A stretch of DNA of 64,000 bases, taken from contig CM065802.1 of the NCBI GenBank assembly GCA_033398695.1, forward strand, positions 138,990,096 to 139,054,095, written 5' to 3'. The position numbers and the translations under genes were made by a program. Below, in pieces: positions 1-10,127 of this stretch (the stretch's first letter is position 1; each line of letters starts with the position of its first letter). The notes below the pieces were generated by a model. That model had not been told where the DNA came from and made no database searches. It saw only the letters and a list, made by a program, of their open reading frames with translations. The stretch comes from Orobanche coerulescens. Taxonomy: Eukaryota; Streptophyta; Magnoliopsida; Lamiales; Orobanchaceae.

Positions 1-660
1 AATGTCGGCCAGCTGGATGTCTGTATGAACCTTTTCCAGGCGAACATCCTTGTTCTCGACATGATTCCTGATAAAATGATGCTTCATGTTGATATGCTTA
101 GTGCGCGAGTGCAAAACAGGATTGTGCGTGATTGCAATTGCACTCGTGCTATCACACATGATTGGAGTCTCTCTAGCATCGATTCCATAATCGGCGCTTG
201 TTGCCGCATCCAAAGGATTCGCATACAACAATACCAAAGACAGATAGTATTCTGATTCAGCCGTGGAAAGAGAATTTGCCAATTGCTTCTTACTGAACCA
301 AGATACGAGTCTAGGTCCGAGAAAGTGACAAGTTCCACTTGTACTCTTCCTATATAGCTTGCAGCCTCCGAGATCCGAGTCGCTGTATCCAACTAAATCG
401 AATCCGCCTTCCTTAGGATACCACAGTCCTGCATCGACTGTTCCTTTAACGTATTTCAAGATTCGTTTAGCTGTATTGAAGTGTGATTCCTTAGGTGCAA
501 CTTGGTATCTCGCACACACTCCAACAAAGATATCTGGATATCGGCTGCTAGCTGCTAGGTACAGGAGCGAACCGATGAGCTTCTGTAGAGTGATTGGTCA
601 AACGGCTTTCCGGCTTCATCGGCACTAATTTGCACGGAAGTGCTCATGGGGGTTGGCGAA
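1..660 (-). pseudogene. Cop1 copia RNase H (partial)
   Basis: This is the RNase H end of a Ty1/copia polyprotein read on the minus strand; the window start cuts off its C-terminus and the 3' LTR. Reading from 660 downward I see KRILKYVKGT, GYSDSDLGGC, SGTCHFLGP, STAESEY and KHINMKHHFIR, the usual order for copia RNase H, which degrades the RNA strand during reverse transcription. The acidic catalytic surroundings (YSDSD, AESEY) are recognisable. Several frame breaks mean no long reading frame survives, so I call it a pseudogene. Its neighbour upstream in the same element is reverse transcriptase. Confidence 0.85.
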
Positions 661-673
661 GATTGGGAATTGT

Positions 674-1486
674 TCATTCCAAATTTGTTGAGAAGCTCCT
701 TGCCGTATTTCTCTGGTTGATGAATATACCCGTAGGCAAATGCTTTACCCGCAAACCTAGGAAATAACTAAGTTCCCCCATCATACTCATTTCAAATTTG
801 CTTTGCATGAGATGTGAGAACCTTTGACATAGAGCAAGGTTAGTTGAACCAAAAATAATATCATCGACATAGATTTGTACCATTAGAAGGTCATCACCTT
901 CCTGTATCTTGAACAAGGTTTTGTCGACAAAGACCTTTCTCAAATCCGTTGTTGGTTAGAATCGGGACAGGGTTTCGTACTGTGCTCAGTGGGCTTGTTT
1001 AAGTCCGTACAGCGCTTTCCTTAGCCTGTAAACTAGATCGATACCGTCCGTGTTGGCAAACCCTGGTGGTTGTTCAACATAAACTTCTTCTGTAAGCTCT
1101 CCATTCAGGAAAGCACTCTTGACGTCCATTTGGTATACGATAAAACTCTTATGGGCGGCAAAGGCTAAAAATATCCTAATGGCTTCTAGTCTCGCTACAG
1201 GGGCGAAGGTTTCATCATAGTCGATTCCTTCTTCCTGACAATAGCCTTGTGCTACTAGTCTGGATTTGTTTCTTATGATAAGTCCATTTCCATCCTTTTT
1301 GTTTCGAAATACCCATTTGGTTCCTATAACCGATTGGTGTGTCGGTCTGGGTACAAGATACCATACATTGTTTCTTTCGAAACCGTTAAGCTCTTCTTCC
1401 ATAGATGTTATCCAATGAGAGTTGTTAAGAGCGTCTATGGTCGAAACAGGTTCAGATTGGGCTAAGAATACAGCGATAGTGCACAT
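674..1486 (-). pseudogene. Cop1 copia reverse transcriptase, broken
   Basis: Minus-strand copia reverse transcriptase in two pieces. The first (1486-986) has [27 protein letters not shown], the motif-A region [12 protein letters not shown] (Asp near 1126) and YGLKQAH. The second (943-674) carries the catalytic box YVDDIIFGST near 860 and YFLGLRVKH. The YVDDIIFGST form and the gag and LTR type fit the SIRE clade. A stop and frame change near 944-986 separate the halves, so a full polyprotein could not be made. Lineage is inferred from motif style only. Confidence 0.9.
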
Positions 1487-1537
1487 ATTGAGTCTCCTAA
1501 GTTCGGATTGAGATTTCCATTCAGAAACCGTGAGACT

Positions 1538-2801
1538 TCAAAGATTAGATTCTTCTTGTGCACAAAGTACATTTCCATGTGTACTCTGTATTCTCCTACG
1601 AGTAGAAACACCTGCATTAATGTTTCCAATGATCAGCTCTTGCGGGTGATCTCTCAACCATCTTCGGTCGGGTTCTAGTTCAGGATCCCGTACTGTATCG
1701 AAAGTTTCTGTGGGTACAGCTTCAGCTTGAATAGCGTCAGCTTCATCCACATCGATTCTTACAGCTGCGGGGTTGATTTCTAAATCAACTACAGGTTCTA
1801 TGGGTGCAGGTGGATCCAAGATAGATAGATGGTGAATGTCCTGAGTGATATCATCTACTCCTGTAGGGTCATGGTGTGGTTCGTCGAACACTACATGAAC
1901 TAATTCCTCGATCGTCAGCCTCCTTTTATTAAAGATTCTGAAAGCTTTGCTGACGGAGGAGTATCCTACGAATATTCCTTCATCTGATTTTTCATCAAAG
2001 GTTCTAAGTTGGTCCTTCCCATTGTTCAATACGTAACACCTGCATCCAAAAATGTGAAAATACGAAACTAATGGAGTTTTGTTGTTCCATACCTCGTAAG
2101 CTGTTTTGTTGTGGTGCTTGTTGACGATACAGCGGTTTTGAGTGTAGCACGCTGTATTGGTTGCTTCACCCCAGAAACGCTGCGGCAATTTGCTTTCGGC
2201 AATCATTGTCCTTGTTGCATCTTTCAACGTCCTATTCTTTCGCTCGGCAACACCATTTTGTTGAGGTGTACGGCATTGAGTACTCGTCTTTGTATTCCAT
2301 TCTCCGAACAGATTGCTCTATAAAGCGGTTAGTAAATTCGGTACCTGTCGGAACGAATGCACACGATACTCGATGCTTTTTCATTCGCAACTTTCTCGGG
2401 AGCTCGGGCGGCCTTGATGTTGTTTCCTTCTTCTTGCTAAGAAAGATCGTCCAAGCATACGGAATAATCATCAACAACAACCATGCAATATTTCTTACCT
2501 CCCAAACTTATCGGGTCTACAGGACCGTAGAGATCCATGTGTAGCATTTCCAACACTCTTTGGGTTGAAAGGCAGGATTTGCTCTTCGAGGTTGACTTGA
2601 TTTGCTTGCCTTTCTCGGCATGGTCCGCATGACGCCGTCCTTCTTGAATGACACATCCGGCAAACCTCTAACCATACCTGTCTTGAAAGCTTGTTGATCG
2701 CCTTGAAGTTGACGTGAGACATCCTCTTGTGCCATAGCCACTAAGATCTGCAGGTGCCTTTGGCAACGAAACATGGAATTGAGGAGCTCATAGGCTTCCA
2801 A
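1538..2801 (-). pseudogene. Cop1 copia integrase region, broken
   Basis: Integrase part of Cop1. The best preserved piece (2227-1538) has MIAESKLPQRFWGEA, the GCRCYVLNN and FDEKSDEGIFVGYSS blocks and an acidic linker leading to reverse transcriptase; these follow the catalytic core in copia integrases. Upstream fragments (2480-2232 and 2801-2517) keep only traces of the core, e.g. GTEFTNRF. Multiple frameshifts are present. Integrase normally inserts the cDNA into the host chromosome; this copy cannot. Confidence 0.75.
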
Positions 2802-2890
2802 ACAATGTACATATTACCCGATCTCGCTTCCCGTAAGCACAACTTCCTTGGTTTGGGTGTTCTTGACTCTACAACGATCTATATAGAACT

Positions 2891-3229
2891 TCACCGAGAA
2901 TCGTTATCACAGAATCGGCTAATACTAAGTAGATTATACTGTAAGCCTTCAACATATGCGACATCGGTGACTTTGAATTTCCCGACAAGTAGGTTTCCTT
3001 TCCCTCTTGTTCTTCCTTTAGACTTATCACCGAAGCGAACTTTTGGACCGCGACCTTCTACAAAATCAGATAGCTTGCTCCTGTCTCCACCATGTGACGA
3101 GCATCCACTATCGAAGTAGCAGTATCCTCCTCTAGAATATCCCGTAACAAAGAAATTAGGTAGATTTAGGTCCCCTTTGATTTTGGGTCCATATATGTTA
3201 GTTCCTTTAGGTACCTGATTTTCTGACAA
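2891..3229 (-). pseudogene. Cop1 copia aspartic protease fragment
   Basis: Minus-strand fragment with YFDSGCSSH, the aspartic-protease active site of copia elements (D-S-G), followed by RSKLSDFVEGRGPKVRFGD and a YNLLSISRFCD stretch typical of SIRE-like elements at the protease/integrase junction. The Trp that usually precedes the motif is Cys here. The protease would cut the Gag-Pol polyprotein. It lies between gag (3601-5416) and integrase, as expected. 3230-3600 carries no reading frame I can assign and is probably degraded gag/protease linker. Confidence 0.75.
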
Positions 3230-3600
3230 AGAATTGGTTTCTTGTAGGATGTACTCGATAAAGTATTGCGGTATCTACTGGGGGCGTATCCGTAGTTGTT
3301 ATAATCATGATAATTATTATGCATGTAAAATTAAGGATTATTATTATTATTCAAAGACGAGTGCCGTCAGGAGGTGGAGCCATTTTTCTAGGCCTAATGA
3401 CTTGTCTTCCGGGTCTCCGGTTGGATTCCCAATCTTGTTGATACCGAATCGGCATCTCTTTGTCTTGAGGGATAACGGGCTCTGTATCCAATATCTAGGC
3501 GCACTGCATCGAGTGTACTGTTGTGCGGGTCTTTGGTGGTTGGATACCGTCTTCTTTCTGAATGACTGTCGGCTTTGATGATATGCTTGTGGAGCATGCT

Positions 3601-5416
3601 TTAGATTATGCCTTCTGAGTGGTTGTTGGTTCCACTGTCTCGAATAGTAGAGTTGTGGAGGCGGAATGGCGACCTTCGGTTTTCTCGCATAAAGAGTTCC
3701 TTTATGGGACTAGGAGTATCTTGATTCAGAATGTGTTCCACACTCTTGACGAACACGATACTAGTTTTACCTTTATTCGAACATGAGTATCCTAAGCCAC
3801 TTTTATCATGAGCATGTTGCCCAAAGGCTCTAATTTCTTCCATTTTTTTGGACGATTTTTCAAAAGACTTCAGAATGGTCTCAAGTTCAGTTTCTCGCTT
3901 CTCGAGAGTTGTAATTTTGGTTTGTAGTAGAACCAAATCATTTGTCTTGCTCTCATTATGGGTTTTAACCTCATTTAGTTCATGAGCAAGTTGATGATTG
4001 CTCTCCATGAGTTTTTCAAAATCGACCTTGCTGGTTTCACAATCAAGAGACATATTTTCATAGTTTATTTTCAGCAAGTCATTTTCATCTTTCAGCTCTA
4101 GATTTGTTAGTTGAAGCTGTATATTCTCAGTTTTTAAAGTCTCATGGGCCTTTTGAATGTTTTTGAATTCATTCATCATAGTTTCGAAAGTATGAGATGC
4201 ATTAGGTGGAATAACTGAGGTTGAGCTTACCTCATCGTCGCTGTCTTCACCTTCTGGAACATCTTTGGCCATAAAGCACATGTATGCTTTATCATCGAAC
4301 TCATTGTCAGATGAATCACTTCCAGTGACCACCTGAAGACATTCTGCTGATTTGGATGGTGTGGGGAAGGCTTCTGATTCTCCAATCAGGGCCTTGAGCT
4401 TGTCTTTCCAAGCACGTCTTCTTTCATCTCGCTCTTGTTGCTCGGCCTCAGGCAATCTTTGGACTTTGGGATGAGGACATTTGTTTGCATAATGGCCTGG
4501 TTTCCTGATTATAGCACAGTTAGCATCGCGAGATGATGTTTCGTACTTACCTTGTTGATGAGTTTGGGCTCGTAGGGAGTCTTTCCAGATGTTTAATGAA
4601 CTTTTGAACTTATGCATTAGAAGCGCCATTTCATCTTGTGACAGGATGTCGTTGCCATCATCGGCGTTCTTGTGGCCGGGCTTCGACGAGCTAGGCATGC
4701 CGTGTCGACGGTTCGATACTGGCGAGAGTCGTGACCTTTGAAGGAGATTCTTGACTTCTCTCTTCTCACAATGTCATACTCAAAAGCTTTAAGGTCGAAA
4801 AGAGATCAAAAGTGGATATTTCATTAAGATTACAGGATACACGCATATTTGTGGTCTTAATGTCCCATCTTGGCCGAGAGATCTCGAAAATTTTTAAGTT
4901 CTTCTCCTTTTGGGTGTAAATCTTGCCCAACGCTTCAAGTTCACCAACAATACCAAGAACTGAGGTCAAGTTCCTCAAGTGTTTCCGTTGGTTTCATTTC
5001 AAAAGATTCAAATTCTTGAGTAAGTTTTGAAATCTTGTTTTCTTTTGAGAGCTCGGTTCCCTCACAAATTAACTTGAGTTTATCCTGATTTCTTTGGGTC
5101 GCTTTTGACTCTTTACCTTTGAGAACGTGCCTTTGTCAAGAGTGACAAATAACGCGTTCTTAGCCACGTTGTCTAGATTGGCTCGCTTCCTTTCATCGGT
5201 TGTCCATTGCTCGCGTTCCTTCTCGAGCATTTCAGCATGGGCTTGGCCCTCAATCCTTGCGGCTGGATTGACCTTCATGATCTTGATCGGACCATCCTGT
5301 ATAACAAAGATCATCTCTTCGTGCATTGCTGCAAGATGAGCTTCCATTCTAATTCTCCAGTCGTCAAATTCATTAATAGAGAACATAGGGACTTTGTTAA
5401 TCATAGAGGTATCCAT
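3601..5416 (-). pseudogene. Cop1 SIRE-like gag, broken
   Basis: Capsid-like gag of Cop1 read from the ATG at 5416. The N-terminus (MDTSMINKVPMFSINEFDDW, then RMEAHLAAMH) is the usual copia gag start. The longest part (4698-3601, 365 codons) holds one CCHC-type knuckle whose second Cys reads Ile (CAIIRKPGHYANKC), then a long charged coiled-coil-like stretch (repeated Leu/Glu/Lys, e.g. LQLTNLELKDENDLLKINYE), a feature of SIRE gags. Frame breaks occur around 4700-5068. The ATG is ~100 bp inside the primer-binding site, as usual. Confidence 0.8.
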
Positions 5417-5512
5417 ACTGATAATATAGGAATGAAAGAAACTGTTTTGAAAATAAGTGATTTGAATCTGATTCGGTTAAAAAGAAATACGACTGATTCT
5501 TTTTAGAATCAA

Positions 5513-5526
5513 CCGCTCCGATACCA
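5513..5526 (-). other. Cop1 primer-binding site (tRNA-iMet type)
   Basis: On the minus strand the bases just inside the LTR read TGGTATCGGAGCGG, one base off the plant initiator-Met tRNA 3' complement TGGTATCAGAGC. It lies two bases from the LTR end at 5529, which fixes the LTR boundary and the element's orientation. Confidence 0.85.
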
Positions 5527-5528
5527 CT

Positions 5529-6682
5529 TGTTGGCCACTTAAGTATACTGGATACAGTTTGGGAAATCGTTTAAACAACAAACTGTATGGAATCTAAATC
5601 TGAGTGCGTAGCGGAAGTCTTGGATACGCTTAGTTGCCGTGGATACAAAGAACGACGTATTAGGTGTATACTTAATATATCACGCTTATTTCAAACAAGA
5701 AAAGCGTAAGGTAAATGACACAGTAATTTAAGTGGTTCGAGGTAAACCCCTCTACGTCCACTGGTCCTCCACACAGGAGTAAAAAGTTTATTATATAATT
5801 ACTGCGTACATAACTACGTAATTATAAACAAACCTATCCTTGTATCGTTCACACAGATTGATACAAAGAATATCACTTTCAACCGTTCACACAGATTGGT
5901 TAAAGCTTCCTTATTGACTAGCTTCTTCACACACAGTTCCAAAGCTTCGTCCTTATTCGTCCCACACAGGTCAGAATAACTTGTTGAGTTCACACAGAGC
6001 TCGGTTTTTACACAGAGGTAAAAGGTTAGGTAACCAGGTAAGAAAAGCAGCTTTGAATATCAAGATCTGATGATAGCTGTTCTTGATGTTTGAGCACTGT
6101 ATATCTCTTACGTTTTAACTTGCGATATGCTTTGGAGATATGTTTGCTCAGATGATAACTTGATAGCTTTGAGAGTTACTTCGATTCGTAATTGGTGTAA
6201 CTGATCTTCAATGTCTTCAAGGATATATATAGCCTCTGAAGAAAGTATCCGTTGAGATGTTCGTTTGAATAAGATTTCCTTCAACGGAATATGACATGAT
6301 CCGGATTTCATGATTCTCAAGATTCGAAGATCGATGTATTTAAATACTTTATCCTTGAGTATTTAAATACTTCTTTGTTCAACGGAACTTGACTTGTGTT
6401 CTTCTTTGTCCTTTTGTGAACTGTATGGAAGGAGACTGTATTTAGGGCATCGAGACAGTTTTCCATACTTGATCTATTACAAGTCTTCTTGCTGTACTGA
6501 CGAGCTTCACTTATGCTTATTCGAGGCTGGTCTTCGATACATGATAAATCCTTGAATCCAAGATACAGTTTCCTTTACTGTATTTAGCATATATGTCAAA
6601 ACCTTCTCAATAACAAATAACAATCGATACAGGGATCGGGTATCCCGGCTGAATCGATACAGGGTGTTTGTTTTTCCTAACA
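5529..6682 (-). mobile_element. Cop1 5' LTR (SIRE-like copia)
   Basis: Long terminal repeat of 1154 bp in minus orientation. Read on the minus strand it starts TGTTAGGAAA and ends GGCCAACA, so the outer bases are TG...CA. A TATA-like box (CTATATATATCC, minus) lies at 6224-6236, so U3 is 6682 to ~6225 and the transcribed R-U5 is ~6195-5529. The other LTR lies outside the window, so the 5-bp duplication cannot be checked; the bases next to 6682 are CAACC. Two related LTR copies occur at 12067-~13262 and 46448-46892 in plus orientation. It interrupts the gag of gypsy-D. Confidence 0.85.
5767..6023 (-). other. Row of stem-loops with a CTGTGTG loop
   Basis: Seven consecutive inverted repeats, each enclosing ACACAG (CTGTGT in the sense of the element). 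Stems in plus orientation: CTCC/GGAG (5767-5779); TGTATC/GATACA (5841-5865); CTTTcAACC/GGTTAAAG with one bulged base (5876-5905); AGCTT/AAGCT (5920-5946); TTATTC/GAATAA (5953-5979); GAG/CTC (5986-6002, weak); TTTTAC/GTAAAA (6006-6023). Stems differ from each other while the loop is kept. The row lies ~170-430 bp downstream of the TATA box, so it would be transcribed. Function unknown. Confidence 0.75.
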
Positions 6683-7145
6683 CAACCACAATTGTAATTC
6701 ACTTAGTGAGTTCATCGGGAAGGCTCTTGGAGCAGAGCTTTTGATCAAGGAGCTTACTCGGAAACATCCTTCAGTTCCTTCGGGTGAGAGGACTAGAATG
6801 CCGGATCGTTCAGAGGGACATCGGGCTCCGACGTCCATGGGGTCGTTTTCTAGTCGTCTTCGTGCTGGGAAGGCTTCTTCCTCTCAGACGACGAGTTCGA
6901 TTGTTGTTTGCTTTAACTGTGAATCAGCAGGACACGTTAATACTCGATGTACGGTGCCAGCTATTGTTTGTTTTCTGTGTGGGAACCCGGGACACCTTCA
7001 GAAATACTGCAGGAGTTCTGGTGCCGCTAGATCTCGAGAGGGCTCACAAGCCTCGAGGGATTTTGTTACTCCAAATTGCACTTCATCCAAGGGGTCCTAT
7101 CAGGCTTCGAGAACCCGAGGTAAGGACATTCATCACCGGTTTTGA
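6683..7145 (+). pseudogene. Gypsy-D gag stub with two zinc knuckles
   Basis: C-terminal part of a Ty3/gypsy gag in plus orientation, beginning where Cop1 inserted. The open frame runs from the Cop1 border (FIGKALGAELLIKELTRKH) through a Ser/Arg-rich linker to two CCHC nucleic-acid-binding knuckles, CFNCESAGHVNTRC and CFLCGNPGHLQKYC, and stops at 7145. The arrangement matches Tekay-like chromovirus gag. No protease or pol follows: within ~700 bp the sequence reaches the polypurine tract, so pol was deleted or never present in this copy. Confidence 0.75.
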
Positions 7146-7854
7146 ACAAGTTAATTCTTGCTCGGTAGTAGGACAATCATTCATTTCATTGTCGTTCGCT
7201 CATTCATATAATTCATTCATCATATATATCAATCATGTTGGGACTCATAATTATCGATTAATCATTCAATTCACGAGGAACGGCGGTTCCAATCACTTCA
7301 GAGATGTTATCACTCATGACGTTATTAATTCACTTTGGTGAGTCATTCCAAATCCTTGTCGGATTTGTAGTCATTTATCATTCATCATTCATTTTAGTCA
7401 CTTTCATTCTCATGACCTTCCGAGATCATATTTAGCGGCGAGTTCATCTGTGGATATACCTTAAATCGTTGAGATAGAGGAGATCGATGACATGGAAGGA
7501 TAACGATGTTGACTACATTTGAGATGTAACCTTGTTTTTGGATGACTGTGTAACTCAATCCGTAGTAATGTATCGTGACTGTGGATCATTTATTCTTGAT
7601 CTATTTTATTATGATCATATTTGAGAATCTTGAGATTTGGATCAATCATTGGGAGTTCACCTTCGGCGTTGTGCTCAAGATTTCTTGATAATTTGGGAAA
7701 TCATTCACTGAGATTCGAGACGTCAAGTCTTGGGGACTTGGGCGTGCGATTGATTTGGTCCCGAGGACTAGATGTGCATTATTGTTTTCAGATCTTGATG
7801 GATAGTTCATATCCCGAGTTGTTTACCCTGAGTTTCGAGGACGAAACTCCTTTT
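7146..7854 (+). other. Gypsy-D internal remnant before 3' LTR
   Basis: About 700 bp between the gag stub and the polypurine tract. It is rich in ATTCATTCAT-type runs near 7170-7400 and has no reading frame that I recognise as pol. It probably combines 3' untranslated sequence with a deletion scar where protease, reverse transcriptase and integrase should be. The last part (GTTTCGAGGACGAAACTCC) is the usual sequence before the tract in Tekay-like elements. Confidence 0.5.
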
Positions 7855-7863
7855 AAGGGGGGG
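7855..7863 (+). other. Gypsy-D polypurine tract
   Basis: AAGGGGGGG lies directly before the LTR start TGTATCTAAT. Such a purine run primes plus-strand DNA synthesis, and its position fixes 7864 as the LTR start and plus as the element's orientation. Confidence 0.85.
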
Positions 7864-8224
7864 TGTATCTAATACTCGGTTGTAATTCATTCATTTTCAT
7901 TCAGTAATTATCAGTCTGTAATTATCACTCAGTGTATTTTCACCCGATTATAATCATTCATCAATCATGTTCATTCACCGTGTTCACCGTTCGGAAAAAC
8001 TTCGAGTTGTGTATCGTTATTGTTCATTGTTTCAACTTTCCTCATATGAGTTCGACTTTGTTAGATCACCATTAATTTTGGTAACTCCAAAAATTCTAAA
8101 TCTTTGCAATATTATAGAGCATCGAGTTAGCTTTCCAATGGTTCAAACGGTGAGTCAATCGGAGTCCGGACGAGAGAGTTATGGTCGTTTTAGCTCAACC
8201 GCTCATTTTTCATTATTGGCGATC

Positions 8225-8530
8225 ACCGCCGAGCGAACTTCGGCCGTGTCGTCCGACACGGCCCGTGCCGTACTCGTCGGAAATGCGAAGTCTCGCCTCG
8301 GGACCCGGCCGTGTAAATGCAGCGCGGCAGTCGAACTCTTCCGGATAAGCGGAATCATCGCCGACACGCCCAGTGTTCCAGGACACGGTCGAGTCATGCC
8401 AGCCGCCGGACGGGTCATTTGTCGGAAGGCCCTCCGCGCGCGCGGCCGTGTCAAGCGGGACACGGTCGAGTCCTGTCGGCAGGTATGCGACACGGCCGTG
8501 CCCGATCGGCCGGGCCGTGTCCGGCAGGCG
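8225..8530 (+). promoter_or_regulatory. GACACGG/CCGTGTC motif array in U3 of LTR-D
   Basis: A 300-bp GC-rich block in an otherwise AT-rich LTR. It contains about nine copies of GACACGG(C/T)C or its complement GGCCGTGTC, in both orientations, including an inverted pair CGTGTCGTCCGACACG near 8246 and GACACGGCCGTG near 8489. It lies immediately before a TTTAAAT box (~8540), the expected promoter position. All open frames across it are by-products of low stop density in GC-rich DNA. Confidence 0.6.
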
Positions 8531-9656
8531 ATCAACTCCTTTAAATTCGTTTTTTGACATTTCACCCATTTCTCTCCCTTTTCTTCACCTTCAACCGAGA
8601 GAAAACTTGAGGGAGGGTTTTTCCTTCACAAATCATTTGGGTGTTTGATTTTCTTCATCTCCTTTCGATCGTGAAGCCCGGATAATCAATCTAACGCGTG
8701 TTCTTCGGATTAAAGTACTTGGATCTTCAAAGGTAATATTCTTCAACACCTTGGATTTCGATTTTTGTGTTGAGATACGATGTTTTGGACGTTATAATCA
8801 TGATATATGAAGGGATATGTATATGATTATGAGTTTGTATAAGGATTCATTGGATTATTGAGGAATTATTCAAGAACACCTTGAAAATCGAGTTGGAATT
8901 GGGGGTTTTCGATTAATTGTCGTTATAATCACGTTTTCGGATATTCATTTTGGATTATTGATAGTATTCATGAGGTTTTGTGGGTTTGAATCATTCATTG
9001 GAAGTTGGTTTCGGATGTAATTGAGTTTTGGTTGTAAACAATTGGAGATTGTTTACAACGCGTTTGTTTTAATGCCCCAATGAGTTTCAGGTATTGTTGT
9101 ATCGACTTTTGAGTTGGTTGTGATCATGCTTGATTCGTGTATTAAGAGAATTGTTGGTATTTGTGTTGTTCAAGGTTGTTCGAGCGGCCGATAATTTCAT
9201 TAAGGACGTTGATCGTGGAAGTACCTTCTCGCCTTCGGTTTGAGGCAAGTTTTATACTTGTACTAGTCAATGAGCTAATGTCATCATGTATGTGTATGGA
9301 TGTGTTGTATCATTCCGAGACTTAGTCTCTTCATGAATTCATTGATATCAAGAGATCGTTCGATACGATACCTTCCGGCAATTTTGCCAAGTGTTTATAG
9401 TTGTTCGTTAATGGCCGATTCAAGGCATTGTAATACTCATAATTAATGTTATTGTCGATAGCCGGTTCGCGGTATCGATGTATCGATTGTTGTTAATATA
9501 GATGTCAATTTAAGACATCGTTGAGATCATTGTTATTCTGTTTGGATTGTCATTAAAGCATGCGAGGCCCGATTAAAGGCATTGGCTTATTCATTTCTCA
9601 CCTTCGCGTCGGTAATCGATTAAAGGTGCCGAGGCATCCTTAAATATCATTGTCAT

Positions 9657-9862
9657 CGATTGGCCGTTCTCAGGCAAATCGAAATGTTCAATTATTCACC
9701 ATCTCATTGTTATCGATTGACCTTTCTAAGGCAATCGAGGTATTTTAATCATTCATCGTATCATTCGTAACGATTGGCCATTCTAAGCCAATCGAAGTGC
9801 TTAATCATTCATGGAATCATCCGCTGCATCATTCTTATCGTGTTGGCCGACTCAAGGCAGCA
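9657..9862 (+). repeat. Degenerate ~57-bp hairpin repeats
   Basis: Units begin at 9657, 9714, 9771 and 9839 (periods 57, 57, 68). Each opens with an inverted repeat around a C/T-rich loop: CGATTGGC/GCCAATCG at 9771-9794 is perfect, CGATTG/CAATCG at 9714-9737, a weaker pair at 9657-9681, and GTG/CAC at 9839-9862. Between them is ATTCATC-type sequence. Confidence 0.65.
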
Positions 9863-9868
9863 CACTAT

Positions 9869-10127
9869 CCCTAATTGTGATACGGCTTTCATGCCGTGGC
9901 TTCGGCCCTAATTGTGATACGGCTTTCATGCCGTGGCTTCGGCCCTAATTGTGATACGGCTTTCATGCCGTGGCTTCGGCCCTAATTGTGATACGGCTTT
10001 CATGCCGTGGATTCGGCCCTAATTGTGATACGGCTTTCATGCCGTGGCTTCGGCCCTAATTGTGATACGTCTTTCATGCCGTGGCTTCGGCCCTAATTGT
10101 GATACGGCTTTCATGCCGTGGCTTCGG
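9869..10127 (+). repeat. 37-bp tandem repeat, seven units
   Basis: Seven head-to-tail units of 37 bp, starting at 9869, 9906, 9943, 9980, 10017, 10054 and 10091, followed by a partial unit to ~10134. They are almost identical (single differences such as GGATTCGG in unit 4 and ACGTCTTT in unit 6). Each unit contains the hairpin ACGGC-TTTCAT-GCCGT. There are no unique spacers, so this is a minisatellite in the LTR. Confidence 0.95.

Noticed and set aside
8203..8648. Overlapping open frames on both strands
   Set aside because: GC-rich motif array with few stops; all frames open at once and no domain seen.
9869..10127. CRISPR-like array of 37-bp repeats
   Set aside because: Units are directly adjacent with no unique spacers, and lie in a plant LTR; a minisatellite.
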